A DNA stretch of 64,000 nt, from positions 4,613,501 through 4,677,500 of the forward strand of contig NZ_CP020028.1 of NCBI RefSeq assembly GCF_002240415.1, given 5' to 3'. Position 1 is the stretch's first letter. Every line of letters starts with the position of its first letter. Shown here in pieces: positions 1 through 8,217 of this stretch. The notes under the pieces are model-generated. The model did no database searches. It was not told the DNA's origin and saw only the letters and a program-made list of their open reading frames with translations. The position numbers were made by a program, and so were the translations under genes. Origin of the DNA: Paenibacillus kribbensis. Lineage in GTDB: Bacteria; Bacillota; Bacilli; Paenibacillales; Paenibacillaceae.

Positions 1-59
1 ATCGTGACCAAAATATCTGTCAGCTTCAACCCTTTGGACGCTCTTACATTCGTATTCAT
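1..59 (-). CDS. Partial CDS, start of a probable ECF-type vitamin transporter subunit
   Basis: Only the first 19 residues lie in the window (begins MNTNVRASKGLKLTDILVT). The ATG at 59 follows a purine-rich ribosome site (AAGGGGAGC, about 12 bases upstream). It lies directly behind a TPP riboswitch and its attenuator, so it should be a thiamine or pyrimidine uptake or synthesis gene. The short N-terminus resembles YkoE-type S components of thiamine/hydroxymethylpyrimidine ECF transporters as I remember them, but 19 residues cannot prove the family. Confidence 0.5.
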   Translation of the reverse strand, partial: MNTNVRASKGLKLTDILVT

Positions 60-104
60 TGATGATATGCTCCCCTTTTTCCTTAAAATAGGCCTCTTGG
101 CCAA

Positions 105-144
105 TAAAAAAAGCCTGTCCGGAGCCGAATCTCCAGGCAAGCTT
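105..144 (-). terminator. Attenuator hairpin of the TPP riboswitch
   Basis: On the minus strand a GC-rich stem (AAGC and CCTGGAG pairing with CTCCGG and GCTT) is followed by seven T. It sits between the aptamer and the downstream start codon, the expected place for the expression platform. The roughly 230 bases between aptamer and hairpin are long for such a leader. Confidence 0.65.
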
Positions 145-371
145 TATGCGCAGTACTAAGGTGATCACCATACAAATCATCATTTGTCGATATATCTCAT
201 ATAACCGTAGCCTAAGCCGTTCTACTAAAATCAACCAAAGTCAGGGGCAGAACAAAATGCTCCATAGTCGTCCGCAGCATTTTACAGACCCACAGATCCT
301 TAGCTTGTTATATGATATGAGTCCATCGACAAACCACAAAACAGGCGGTATTCCTGTTACTTGTATAGTGT

Positions 372-465
372 TCCAGGTTTCTCTACGCTGGCATTACCCA
401 GATCAGATTTCACGGTCGGCGGCAGGGGCCACCCTCTCAGCCTGACTTTCTCAAGCTCCCGACAA
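372..465 (-). ncRNA. TPP riboswitch (THI element)
   Basis: Read on the minus strand, the two TPP signature blocks are present: CAGGCTGAGAGGG and ATCTGATCTGGGTAATGCC followed by AGCGTAGAGAA. The short stem CTTGA-gaaa-TCAGG lies before the first block as expected. TPP binding normally stops expression of thiamine genes; here it should act through the hairpin at 105-144 on the gene that begins at 59. Confidence 0.9.
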
Positions 466-484
466 TGCTTTCTTAATTCACTAT

Positions 485-513
485 AATGTACACCACATCT
501 ATGGCTTTGACAA
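485..513 (-). promoter_or_regulatory. Sigma-A-like promoter of the riboswitch transcript
   Basis: On the minus strand TTGTCA (513-508) and TACATT (490-485) are separated by exactly 17 bases and lie about 20 bases before the riboswitch aptamer. This is a good match to the vegetative consensus TTGACA-N17-TATAAT. It lies just past the 3' end of tatD. Confidence 0.55.
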
Positions 514-515
514 TC

Positions 516-1313
516 CTATAATCCGAAAAAGCGTTTGGCCGTCTCCGTGGTCGCAATTTCGATCTCCCTCATGCTCCGACCTGTGCATTCGGCAACCGTA
601 GCAGCAATGTGAGCGAGATACATGGGCTCATTACGGCCATCTTTTGGCTTCACGGGCAGATTACGCGGGGTCAGAAATGGAGCATCCGTTTCAATCATCA
701 AACGGTCCAGCGGAATATCCCTGACCAGTTCACGCAGATGCTTGCCGCGCCGTTCGTCACAGATCCAGCCTGTAATACCAATATACAGATCCATTTCTAT
801 ATAATTATGCAATTCCTGTGCAGTTCCAGTAAAGCAATGCACCACTGCCTTATCCACCACCCCCTGATGCTCCCGCAGCATAGCGACAAAGTCCTCATGC
901 GCATCCCGTTCATGCAGAAATAACGGCATATTCAGCTCACCTGCCAGTTGGATTTGCTCCCCAAACCATCGACGCTGCACATCACGTGGAGAAAAATCAC
1001 GGTTATAGTCCAGTCCGCATTCCCCTATGGATACGACCTGCGGCTGACCCGCGAGCTGGCGGAGCTGCTGAATCGTATCTGCGCTGCAGTTTTTGGCATC
1101 ATGAGGATGCAAGCCAGCCGTCGTGTACAGCTTGCCTGGATAACGCGCTGCATACTGAGAAGCATCTCGGCTACTGCGGACACTTGTCCCAGTAATAATC
1201 AGCGGCGTAATCCCTTCGGCTGACGCTCTCTCTACCACCTGCTCCCGATCCGCATGAAACGAACGGTGCATCAAATTCACACCAATATCAATCAATGGTG
1301 TACCCATACCCAT
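516..1313 (-). CDS. tatD: TatD family metal-dependent 3'-5' DNA exonuclease
   Basis: A 265-residue protein of the TatD amidohydrolase-fold family. It opens with IDIGVNL rather than the DTHCH seen in the YcfH branch, and carries GLHPHD, GECGLDYNRDFS, LHERDAH, HCFTGT, GITGWICDERRG and IETDAPFL in order. These hold the metal ligands (His, Glu, Asp) and match the true TatD subgroup known from E. coli, a Mg-dependent exonuclease linked to DNA repair after peroxide damage. Length is normal. The ATG at 1313 has a strong GGAGGGAG five bases upstream. It ends close to the promoter of the TPP riboswitch gene and is probably transcribed alone. Confidence 0.9.
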   Translation of the reverse strand: MGMGTPLIDIGVNLMHRSFHADREQVVERASAEGITPLIITGTSVRSSRDASQYAARYPGKLYTTAGLHPHDAKNCSADTIQQLRQLAGQPQVVSIGECGLDYNRDFSPRDVQRRWFGEQIQLAGELNMPLFLHERDAHEDFVAMLREHQGVVDKAVVHCFTGTAQELHNYIEMDLYIGITGWICDERRGKHLRELVRDIPLDRLMIETDAPFLTPRNLPVKPKDGRNEPMYLAHIAATVAECTGRSMREIEIATTETAKRFFGL

Positions 1314-1444
1314 CTAACTCCCTCCTTTGTTTCCGTACGATCATATAAATTATAAGGATTCTTGGCGAGCAAATGGGAAATCATTCCTGCATCTGCTCCT
1401 GTTGCTTTTAGCGTGATATGCATGCACTTCTTCTCCTCTCCGAC

Positions 1445-2263
1445 CTATGCTTCCCATACTTCCTTCACCGCAGCGCGGAACAAATCATCCAGTTGTTGAT
1501 CACGTCCACCCTCCATATACTGTAGCAAAGGCGCCGTCTGTTCGAAATAAGCAATTTGCTGTCGTATAAAGTCATTCACCACCGAAAGCTGTGGCTCAAT
1601 ATCGAGCTCCTCGCCCGCTTTTTTACGTTCCAGCAAATGCCCGATGACTTGATAAAGCTCTGTATCTGGCGGAATGAATGCCTCCAGCAGCGTTTTAAAT
1701 TCCAGCGGGGGCATGCTATTATGCCGCTCAATCCAACCGCAGGCCAGCAGCGGGCGCAGCACATAAAAATACTTTTTGATCTTCACCTGTTCTCCCTGCA
1801 AATAATCCCGGTAATTCCCTTTGGCCATATTCAGATAGTGATACATGCAGGACTTCCGGGAAAAGGTTAACGGCGATATAGCGCGAATCTGCTCAGCGAC
1901 TGAATATTGTTCCAGATAGGGAATCGGAGATTGCAGCCATTCCAGCAAAGGCGGATTGGACTTGCGAAACAAATTGAGCGCCTTTTTCAAATCCCAGCCG
2001 TTCATATCCAGCAAATCACTGATCGGCCGCTCAATCACATCACGCTTGTCAAAAATGGACAAATACCATTCCAGCGGCCTTACATAGATAAAACGCACAT
2101 CATAGTCACTGTCCTGTGAAGGAAATCCCCATGCCCGACTGCCTGATTCACAGGCATATACAATACGCACCTGCTCCTCCTGCTCCAAGGCTCGCAGCTC
2201 ACGCAAAATCTTTTCGCGCATGTCCGGCTTGATTAAATCGTGCTTATGCTCCATATCGGTCAT
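1445..2263 (-). CDS. RlaP/YcgL-type nucleotidyltransferase
   Basis: A 272-residue DNA polymerase beta superfamily nucleotidyltransferase. The catalytic signature ESGSRAWGF followed by SDYDVR (about residues 39-56) gives the GS motif and the DxD metal ligands, then FIYVRPLEWYL. This pattern fits PF10127 (RlaP, RNA-ligase-associated). The substrate is unknown; RNA end modification is the family hypothesis. The start is taken at ATG 2263 because GGGAGG lies just upstream; a TTG/ATG alternative at 2278 lacks a site. Its start overlaps the stop of the small upstream frame by four bases (ATGA), so the two are probably translationally coupled. Confidence 0.75.
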   Translation of the reverse strand: MTDMEHKHDLIKPDMREKILRELRALEQEEQVRIVYACESGSRAWGFPSQDSDYDVRFIYVRPLEWYLSIFDKRDVIERPISDLLDMNGWDLKKALNLFRKSNPPLLEWLQSPIPYLEQYSVAEQIRAISPLTFSRKSCMYHYLNMAKGNYRDYLQGEQVKIKKYFYVLRPLLACGWIERHNSMPPLEFKTLLEAFIPPDTELYQVIGHLLERKKAGEELDIEPQLSVVNDFIRQQIAYFEQTAPLLQYMEGGRDQQLDDLFRAAVKEVWEA

Positions 2264-2478
2264 GCTATTACCTCCCAATCATTCACAGTATTTCCCGAAG
2301 CTGTTCCCGGATGGATGCTTGTGTTCCATGCCTTGAGTACATGAAGCGCTGCATACCGATTGGAGATCACGGGACTCCAAAGTCCGGCAGCAACCAGTTG
2401 TTGTCCTACTTCTGTCTCCAGCAATCCAAACAGCACCCTTGTATCCCTATGATCCTTGATTTTGGAAGTCGTGAACAT
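2260..2478 (-). CDS. Small hypothetical protein coupled to the nucleotidyltransferase
   Basis: A 72-residue frame beginning MFTTSKIKDHRDTRVL, with ISNRYAALHVLKAWN near the end. The last block resembles a helical repeat tail (HEAT-like, of the type NRxxALxxLxxW), so it may be the C-terminal remnant of a longer protein. No good ribosome site precedes the ATG. Support for coding is the ATGA overlap with the downstream nucleotidyltransferase and a plausible amino acid composition. I do not recognise a family. Confidence 0.35.
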   Translation of the reverse strand: MFTTSKIKDHRDTRVLFGLLETEVGQQLVAAGLWSPVISNRYAALHVLKAWNTSIHPGTASGNTVNDWEVIA

Positions 2479-2586
2479 GGTGTAAGTATTACAAACATGA
2501 ATAAATTCCCTTTTTCATGCATTCCTTCCCTGTTAAAATAAAGAGATACATCCTTTCGCAGAATAGCACAGAAATGGGGAATCACC

Positions 2587-3912
2587 ATGGCGAGAGAAAG
2601 CTTTGACAAAGAAATTCAATTTCTGCGCATGCTGACATTGACCAGCGGCGCTTACAATCGGCAGCAATTTGCAGACAGACTGGGCATTTCGGTACATACC
2701 TTCGACAAGACAATTCGGCGGCTCAAGGAAATCGTCCAATCCGTGCAGCAGCAGCTGCCTGCGGAGCAGGGGCACGATTTTAACGAGCTGCTGCGCTTCA
2801 ATTATTATGAATCCGCTGATCCACTACTGCTATTCCTATTTCGAGCCAAATCGCTCAAGGAATCGGAAAGCCTCCGTTTGGCTTTACTGCTGACAGCACT
2901 GCAATCACAGCCCCTGACCACTATGGAGCTGCTGGATGCCTGCTGTGACGGACTGCCATCCGACAATCCACTGCCGGATGAGAAAACAATCCGTTCGGAC
3001 CTGAAATATCTGGTCGAAGTCGGTGTGGTTCGCAAAGAGCCCGGCGGCAGACCGTACCGCTATGCTGTCCGCAATGATCTGGTCGCAGGGCTGACAGATG
3101 AAGAATTACTGGACCTGTATGATTTTGTGGACATTATGGCCAACACCCAGCTTCCCTCCGTGCAGGGATTTCTGCTGCGTGATCATTTAAAAAAAGCGAT
3201 GCGCCGTCAAGGCGGAGATCGAGATATGGCGGAACCTTTTTTATATAAGTATCACTACTACTCACGCATTCTGGACGAGGCCCATATCCATCCGCTTTTG
3301 CATGCCATTCGGCAACGTCGCTGTGTGACTTTTTTATATTTTTCGACATCCAAACGAAGCATGTACGGGTCACAGAATACCAATCCGCTGTTTGAAAAGG
3401 AGACAGAAGGCCGTGAACATACCATTCTGCCCTTGCAGGTCATCTATGATCATCAATACGGACGCTGGTATGTGCTGGGTCACGTGGGCGGCAAAGGAAT
3501 CATGAAGTTCCGTTTGGAGGGCATGACTCAATTAATGGAGGGAGAGTCCGTGCCAGAGCAGCGTTTTGCCGATCTGCTGGCGGTGCTGGAAGAAAAAACG
3601 CGGTATAGCTGGCTTGTGGATACTGGACGCGCTGTAAAGGTTCGGGTACGTTTTTATAATCCTGAGGGCGCAAAACGCAACTTTATCCGGGAACGTGTGC
3701 TGTCACAAGGACAATGGGGTACGATTACGGAAGAAGATAATGAATCCTTTATCTATGAAATTACGGTGAATGGAATTACCGAGATCAAACCGTGGATTCG
3801 CAGCTTCGGGTCAAGCTGTGAAGTATTGGAGCCCCGGCAACTGCGCAAGGAATTCAGGCAGGAATGGAAGGAGCTGCAAGCCTATTATGAGCCTGTTCGA
3901 GAAAATATTTAA
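2587..3912 (+). CDS. WYL-domain transcriptional regulator
   Basis: A 441-residue regulator. The N-terminus (about residues 10-50) is a winged-helix reader (RQQFADRLGISVHTFDKTIRRL) and a second helical segment follows. The middle (about 255-320) is a WYL domain with the hallmark YGRWYVLGH. A C-terminal WCX-like extension follows (VKVRVRFYNPEGAKRNF). WYL proteins bind small ligands or nucleic acids and regulate transcription, often in defence or repair loci. It overlaps the next gene, another WYL-type protein, by 26 bases, so the two are one operon and may form a heteromer. Confidence 0.85.
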   Translation: MARESFDKEIQFLRMLTLTSGAYNRQQFADRLGISVHTFDKTIRRLKEIVQSVQQQLPAEQGHDFNELLRFNYYESADPLLLFLFRAKSLKESESLRLALLLTALQSQPLTTMELLDACCDGLPSDNPLPDEKTIRSDLKYLVEVGVVRKEPGGRPYRYAVRNDLVAGLTDEELLDLYDFVDIMANTQLPSVQGFLLRDHLKKAMRRQGGDRDMAEPFLYKYHYYSRILDEAHIHPLLHAIRQRRCVTFLYFSTSKRSMYGSQNTNPLFEKETEGREHTILPLQVIYDHQYGRWYVLGHVGGKGIMKFRLEGMTQLMEGESVPEQRFADLLAVLEEKTRYSWLVDTGRAVKVRVRFYNPEGAKRNFIRERVLSQGQWGTITEEDNESFIYEITVNGITEIKPWIRSFGSSCEVLEPRQLRKEFRQEWKELQAYYEPVRENI

Positions 3913-4690
3913 CTATCAGATCGTCTCACGACTGGATGAATCGGGCGCTTTTGCCACCACATCGCAGGAAAGGGTCTGGCTCCAATCCATGCTGGCAGAC
4001 TCAGCGGCGGCAGAGGCTTTTACACCAGCAACGCTGGATAAGCTTCGATCGATGTTGGCAGACGATGAGCCGCTAGAGGCCGATGGGAGCTTGAAGGAAA
4101 AGGCAGGCAGCTCTGCTTCCTCCGTCTATCATCCACTCCTGCGTGTATTGCGTCCCATCCTGCGGTCCCGTTCAGGCATCTGTATGAACTACAGACTGCG
4201 CAATGGGCGCACGCATGAGCGAATGTCCGGGTTTCCTTACAAGCTGGAATATTCCATGGTCAAGAAAGAATGGAGCCTGCTGTGGTATAACCGCCGACAC
4301 CGCGCGCTGATGTCCACCAAGCTGTCTAACATCGTAACCGTCTCGGAGGAAGAGTTTTCACCTGAAGAAGCAGAGAAATTGACCCAGCGTATACTCGGTA
4401 TTCTGGAGTCGCGCAAAGTACAGGGCATCATTGAGATTATTCCTATATACAACGGGGAAATGTCCCGTATTTTATATGCTTTTTCCTGCTTTGAAAAAGA
4501 GGTGGAATATGTTCAGGAAGTAGATACCTATCGTATTACGCTCACCTTTCAGGCAGACGAATGTGAATATGTGCTATCCAAAATCCGTTTCCTCGGCAAA
4601 CGTGTCAGGGTCGTCCAGGGCGCCCGGCTGATTTCCCGCATGAAGGAGACCATCGCCAAAGCGCTCGCGCGGTACGAAGAAGAAGAATAG
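3887..4690 (+). CDS. Second WYL-type regulator, partner of the preceding gene
   Basis: A 267-residue protein starting MSLFEKIFNYQIV. The ATG at 3887 lies inside the end of the preceding gene and is preceded by GGAAGGAG; the frame is open further upstream but without a ribosome site. It lacks an obvious helix-turn-helix. The central part (FPYKLEYSMVKKEWSLLWYN) and the tail resemble a diverged WYL plus WCX arrangement. Such HTH-WYL/WYL-only pairs are common in Paenibacillus and probably act together. A strong bidirectional terminator follows. Confidence 0.75.
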   Translation: MSLFEKIFNYQIVSRLDESGAFATTSQERVWLQSMLADSAAAEAFTPATLDKLRSMLADDEPLEADGSLKEKAGSSASSVYHPLLRVLRPILRSRSGICMNYRLRNGRTHERMSGFPYKLEYSMVKKEWSLLWYNRRHRALMSTKLSNIVTVSEEEFSPEEAEKLTQRILGILESRKVQGIIEIIPIYNGEMSRILYAFSCFEKEVEYVQEVDTYRITLTFQADECEYVLSKIRFLGKRVRVVQGARLISRMKETIAKALARYEEEE

Positions 4691-4698
4691 CCAAGAAT

Positions 4699-4742
4699 GG
4701 CCCTTCCTCGTCCGTTCATTAGACAAAGGAAGGGCCTTTTCA
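4699..4742. terminator. Bidirectional terminator
   Basis: GGCCCTTCCT pairs with AGGAAGGGCC, with a T run on the plus side and As on the other. It separates the converging WYL pair and aldo/keto reductase gene. Confidence 0.85.
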
Positions 4743-4747
4743 ACGAG

Positions 4748-5725
4748 TTACGGCAAAGCTTGTCCACGCGCGCTGACGTACAATTCATACCATTCCTCAC
4801 GGGTCATCAGCTCGCTCTGACGTTCCGCATCCTGACAAGCCTTGATTCGTTCAGGATTAGCGCTGCCAATGACGGGCTGAATCCGTGCCGGATGCTTCAT
4901 AAGCCAGCCCAGGACGATAGCTTCACGTGTCGTGTCTTTTTCAGAAGCCAGCTTTTGCACTAGTTCTGCCGTCTTACGAACATGCTCCGGCTCTCCGTCC
5001 AAAGGACCTCCGCTAAAACGTCCCTGCGCCAGCGGTCCCCACGCTTGAAGCTGAATATCCTCCGTTTGGCAATATTCCAGCAAGCCTTCGCCAAAATGCA
5101 CATTCGTCCCCGCCTGCTGATTCACATGCACTGTCTGGTCTACAAAATGCAGATGTGCCAGGCTCATTTCCAGCTGATTCACGATCAATGGCTCCGTCAG
5201 GCTGCGCTCCAAAAACCGAATCTGGCTTACATTCATATTGGAAACACCAAAGTGCCGTACTTTGCCGGACGCCTTAAGCTTGCTGAATGCCTCTGCTACT
5301 TCTTCCGGTTCTACCAGCGGATCGGGGCGATGCAGCAGCAGGATGTCCAAGTATTCGGTTCCCAGACGCTTGAGAATGCCGTCCACAGACTCCATAATAT
5401 GAGCATATGAGAAGTCAAAACGGCCCGGAAGCGTACCATCCGGCAGGAAAATCCCGCATTTGGACTGAATTACGATTTGTTCACGCAAACCGGGTTGTCC
5501 CTTTAAAATCCGACCGAAAATTTCTTCCGCTTTTCCCATGCGATAAATGTCTGCATGATCGAACATCGTAATTCCGATGGAACGCGCTGCTTCTACCGCT
5601 CTTTCTGCTTCAACGATATGCTCCTGCGTAAATGGGGCATGACTCCATTCTCCACCAAAAGGCATACAACCAAGCGCCAAACGACTATCTGAGATTCCAC
5701 GTTTCTGTAAAGGCATGATCTTCAT
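4748..5725 (-). CDS. Aldo/keto reductase (YdhF-like)
   Basis: A 325-residue NAD(P)H-dependent oxidoreductase with a TIM-barrel. The catalytic tetrad is visible: Asp in FDHADIY, Tyr in the same block, Lys in IQSKCGI and His in LLLHRPDPL. The nucleotide site near the end is PVIGSANPERIKAC. It resembles the E. coli YdhF branch; the substrate is unknown. The ATG at 5725 follows GGAGGAG closely, so the longer frame from 5749 is unlikely. It is in the same direction as cysK, 46 bases downstream, and may be cotranscribed. Confidence 0.88.
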   Translation of the reverse strand: MKIMPLQKRGISDSRLALGCMPFGGEWSHAPFTQEHIVEAERAVEAARSIGITMFDHADIYRMGKAEEIFGRILKGQPGLREQIVIQSKCGIFLPDGTLPGRFDFSYAHIMESVDGILKRLGTEYLDILLLHRPDPLVEPEEVAEAFSKLKASGKVRHFGVSNMNVSQIRFLERSLTEPLIVNQLEMSLAHLHFVDQTVHVNQQAGTNVHFGEGLLEYCQTEDIQLQAWGPLAQGRFSGGPLDGEPEHVRKTAELVQKLASEKDTTREAIVLGWLMKHPARIQPVIGSANPERIKACQDAERQSELMTREEWYELYVSARGQALP

Positions 5726-5770
5726 TATTGCTCCTCCTTCATCCTTCAAAATATTTGCGTCATATAATCT

Positions 5771-6694
5771 TTATCCGAATATCCCCATGCTCAAATAACG
5801 TTCTCCGGTATCTGGCGCGATACAGAGCACCCGCTTGCCCGCTCCCAAACGCCGGGCCTCCTGAATGGCCGTCCAGATCGTAGCTCCACTGGAGGGCCCC
5901 ACAAGAATCCCTTCCTGGGCAGCAATCGCCCGGGTCATTGCAATCGCATCCTCATCGGCAACCTGTACGATTTCGTCATAAACCTTCGTATTCAGTACGT
6001 CAGGAATAAATCCCGGACTGGTGCCAACCAGCTTATGCGGACCGGGTTTTCCACCGGACAGCACTGGCGAACCCTTTGGCTCGACCACAACCACCCGTAG
6101 ATTCGGCAAATGCTGGCGCAGCACTTCACCCGTTCCCGTAATGGTACCGCCTGTTCCCGAAGAAGCGACGAATACATCCAGTCTTCCTTCCGTCTGTTCC
6201 AAAATTTCAAGTGCCGTCGTTGTACGGTGAATGTCCGGGTTAGCCTCATTTTCAAATTGATGCGGGATAAAGCTCCCTTCAATTTCAGCCCCCAACTCAA
6301 GCGCCTTGCGAATCGCACCGGGCATCCGTTCCTCTGCCGGGGTCAGCACGACCTCAGCACCGTATGCTTTCAAAATATTGATTCGTTCCTTCGTCATATT
6401 CGACGGCATCACCAGAATCGCACGATAGCCTCGGGCAGCCGCATTCATCGCAAGTCCAATTCCCGTGTTGCCGCTAGTCGGCTCAATAATGATGCCTCCC
6501 GGCTGTAGATGCCCTGCCTTTTCGGCCTCTGCGATCAGGTTGCCCGCCGCACGATCCTTGACGCTGCCGCTTGGATTAAAATATTCCAGCTTCACATACA
6601 CCTCTGCATCCTGCGGCCCTGTGAGCCGTTGCAACCGTACACAAGGCGTATCTCCAATTAAATCGGTAATATGATGTACCACTTTAAGTGCCAT
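5771..6694 (-). CDS. cysK: Cysteine synthase A (O-acetylserine sulfhydrylase)
   Basis: A 307-residue fold type II PLP enzyme that makes cysteine from O-acetylserine and sulfide. The PLP lysine lies in SGSVKDRAAGN, the substrate loop is PTSGNTGIGLA, and the phosphate loop is SSGTGGTITGTGEVL. The sequence ends GERYLSMGIFG, as is usual for CysK. The ATG at 6694 has GGAGGGG upstream. No S-box or T-box is recognisable in the leader. Paralogues such as YtkP/MccA cannot be fully excluded, but the motifs fit CysK. Confidence 0.88.
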   Translation of the reverse strand: MALKVVHHITDLIGDTPCVRLQRLTGPQDAEVYVKLEYFNPSGSVKDRAAGNLIAEAEKAGHLQPGGIIIEPTSGNTGIGLAMNAAARGYRAILVMPSNMTKERINILKAYGAEVVLTPAEERMPGAIRKALELGAEIEGSFIPHQFENEANPDIHRTTTALEILEQTEGRLDVFVASSGTGGTITGTGEVLRQHLPNLRVVVVEPKGSPVLSGGKPGPHKLVGTSPGFIPDVLNTKVYDEIVQVADEDAIAMTRAIAAQEGILVGPSSGATIWTAIQEARRLGAGKRVLCIAPDTGERYLSMGIFG

Positions 6695-6926
6695 CGTTGT
6701 CCCCTCCTTGGCTGTTCCATACATCGTTATTTACTATCCTAATATCCTACTAACAAAATAACATAATTAGCTGCTCCCTACCCGCGCTTTTGTAAATTAC
6801 ATCAATCTTATCGATTTAGTTTGTAAAATTCTTGCAAAATGGGTCGCCAGATATCGTCTGTAGTGATATACTCGCAGTACTATTTTTTCAGGAGGATATA
6901 AGAAACATACGAGTACTCAAGAAACT

Positions 6927-8117
6927 ATGACAGCAAATCGCTTTCCCCCCTCCTTGTTATGGCTGACACTTGGTGCCTTCGCCATCGGTATGACCGAATT
7001 CGTCATTATGGGACTGCTCCCCAATGTAGCCCATGATCTTCATGTTACGATTCCGCAAGCCGGACAGCTTATCACCAGCTACGCGCTGGGTGTGGCCATT
7101 GGCGCACCTGTGCTTACCGTATTAACCCACAAGGTGCCGCAAAAAAAGCTGCTCTGCCTGCTAATGACCATATTTATATTAGGCAATCTATTCTCCGTCG
7201 TTGCGCCCAACTACGAGCTTCTCATTGCCGCCCGAATGGCTACCGCGTTATCACACGGAACCTTTTTGGGAGCCGGTTCCCTGATCGCCGCCCGACTGGT
7301 TCGTCCAGACAAGCGGGCGGGTGCCATTTCTATGGTCCTGACCGGATTGACCGTAGCGAACATTATCGGCGTGCCCTTTGGCACCTTTATTGGGCAACAG
7401 CTCGGCTGGCGTGCTTCGTTTGGAGCCATTGTCGTGATCGGTCTCATTTCTCTTTTCGGCATCATTCGTTATATCCCGGTCATTCAGCAGGACAAGCCTT
7501 CCAGTCTCAAACAGGAAGTCCGAAGCCTGTTTCATCCCAAGGTACTGCTGATGCTGCTCACAGGGGCTGTCGGCTGTGGCAGCCTGTTTTCTGTCTTTAC
7601 GTACATTACGCCTTTGCTTACGGATATTAGCGGCTTTGCCGAGCATAGCATTACATGGATTCTCGTCCTGTTTGGGCTCGGCGTAACCATCGGCAACATC
7701 GTTGGCGGCAAGCTCGCAGATTGGAAGCTGCTGCCGTCCTTGATTGCAAACTATGCTGTATTGGCCATTATTTTGGCTATTTTGACCTTTACGCTTCACA
7801 GCAAGGTACTGGCTGTCATCACCGTCTTTATCTGGGGGATTGCCGCGTTCGGCATCATGCCAGGCATTCAGGTTCGCATTATGAATCTGGCCTATGAAGC
7901 TCCATTGCTCTCCTCCACCTCCAGCCATTCTGCTTTGAATCTGGGCAACGCAGGTGGCGCTTTTATCGGTGGAGTCGTTATTAATCAAATGGGGCTGGCT
8001 GCCATCCCATGGGTCGCATCACTGATCACCGTCGGCGGCCTGTTCCTTATGCTGGTCAGCTACATGATGGATCGCAAAACAGCTCTTGCTGAAGCAGCAG
8101 TAGAGACGCAGTCATAG
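6927..8117 (+). CDS. MFS efflux transporter, AraJ/YdhP family
   Basis: A 396-residue membrane protein with 12 predicted helices. The opening LWLTLGAFAIGMTEFVIMG and AQLITSYALG-like TM2, with GWRASFGAIVVIGL at mid-protein, are typical of the AraJ/YdhP (sugar-efflux or arabinose-polymer) branch of the major facilitator superfamily. The natural substrate is not known. Oddly, the only strong ribosome site (AGGAGG, 6890-6895) is 31 bases before the first in-frame ATG, and no ATG, GTG or TTG lies at a normal distance in any frame. Divergent from cysK. Confidence 0.85.
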   Translation: MTANRFPPSLLWLTLGAFAIGMTEFVIMGLLPNVAHDLHVTIPQAGQLITSYALGVAIGAPVLTVLTHKVPQKKLLCLLMTIFILGNLFSVVAPNYELLIAARMATALSHGTFLGAGSLIAARLVRPDKRAGAISMVLTGLTVANIIGVPFGTFIGQQLGWRASFGAIVVIGLISLFGIIRYIPVIQQDKPSSLKQEVRSLFHPKVLLMLLTGAVGCGSLFSVFTYITPLLTDISGFAEHSITWILVLFGLGVTIGNIVGGKLADWKLLPSLIANYAVLAIILAILTFTLHSKVLAVITVFIWGIAAFGIMPGIQVRIMNLAYEAPLLSSTSSHSALNLGNAGGAFIGGVVINQMGLAAIPWVASLITVGGLFLMLVSYMMDRKTALAEAAVETQS

Positions 8118-8158
8118 AAAAAAGGGACTTTCGTTCATTTGAGCGCAAGTCCCTTTTT
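8118..8158. terminator. Bidirectional terminator
   Basis: AAAAAGGGACTT pairs with AAGTCCCTTTTT around a short loop between the converging MFS and glycosyltransferase genes. Confidence 0.85.
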
Positions 8159-8217
8159 AGTGTACTTAATCGACGTATCTAACCAGTCATTAAAATTGAA
8201 AGGCTCTATCCAAATGC

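Noticed and set aside
146..445. A 99-codon plus-strand ORF near the window start
   Set aside because: It lies antisense to the TPP riboswitch and its leader and has no ribosome site.
6695..6926. S-box or T-box before cysK
   Set aside because: No matching core; only AT-rich divergent promoter sequence.
7251..7988. 245-codon minus-strand ORF inside the MFS gene
   Set aside because: Antisense shadow of a clear 12-helix transporter; composition (Gln/Asp-rich) is typical of the reverse of membrane codons.
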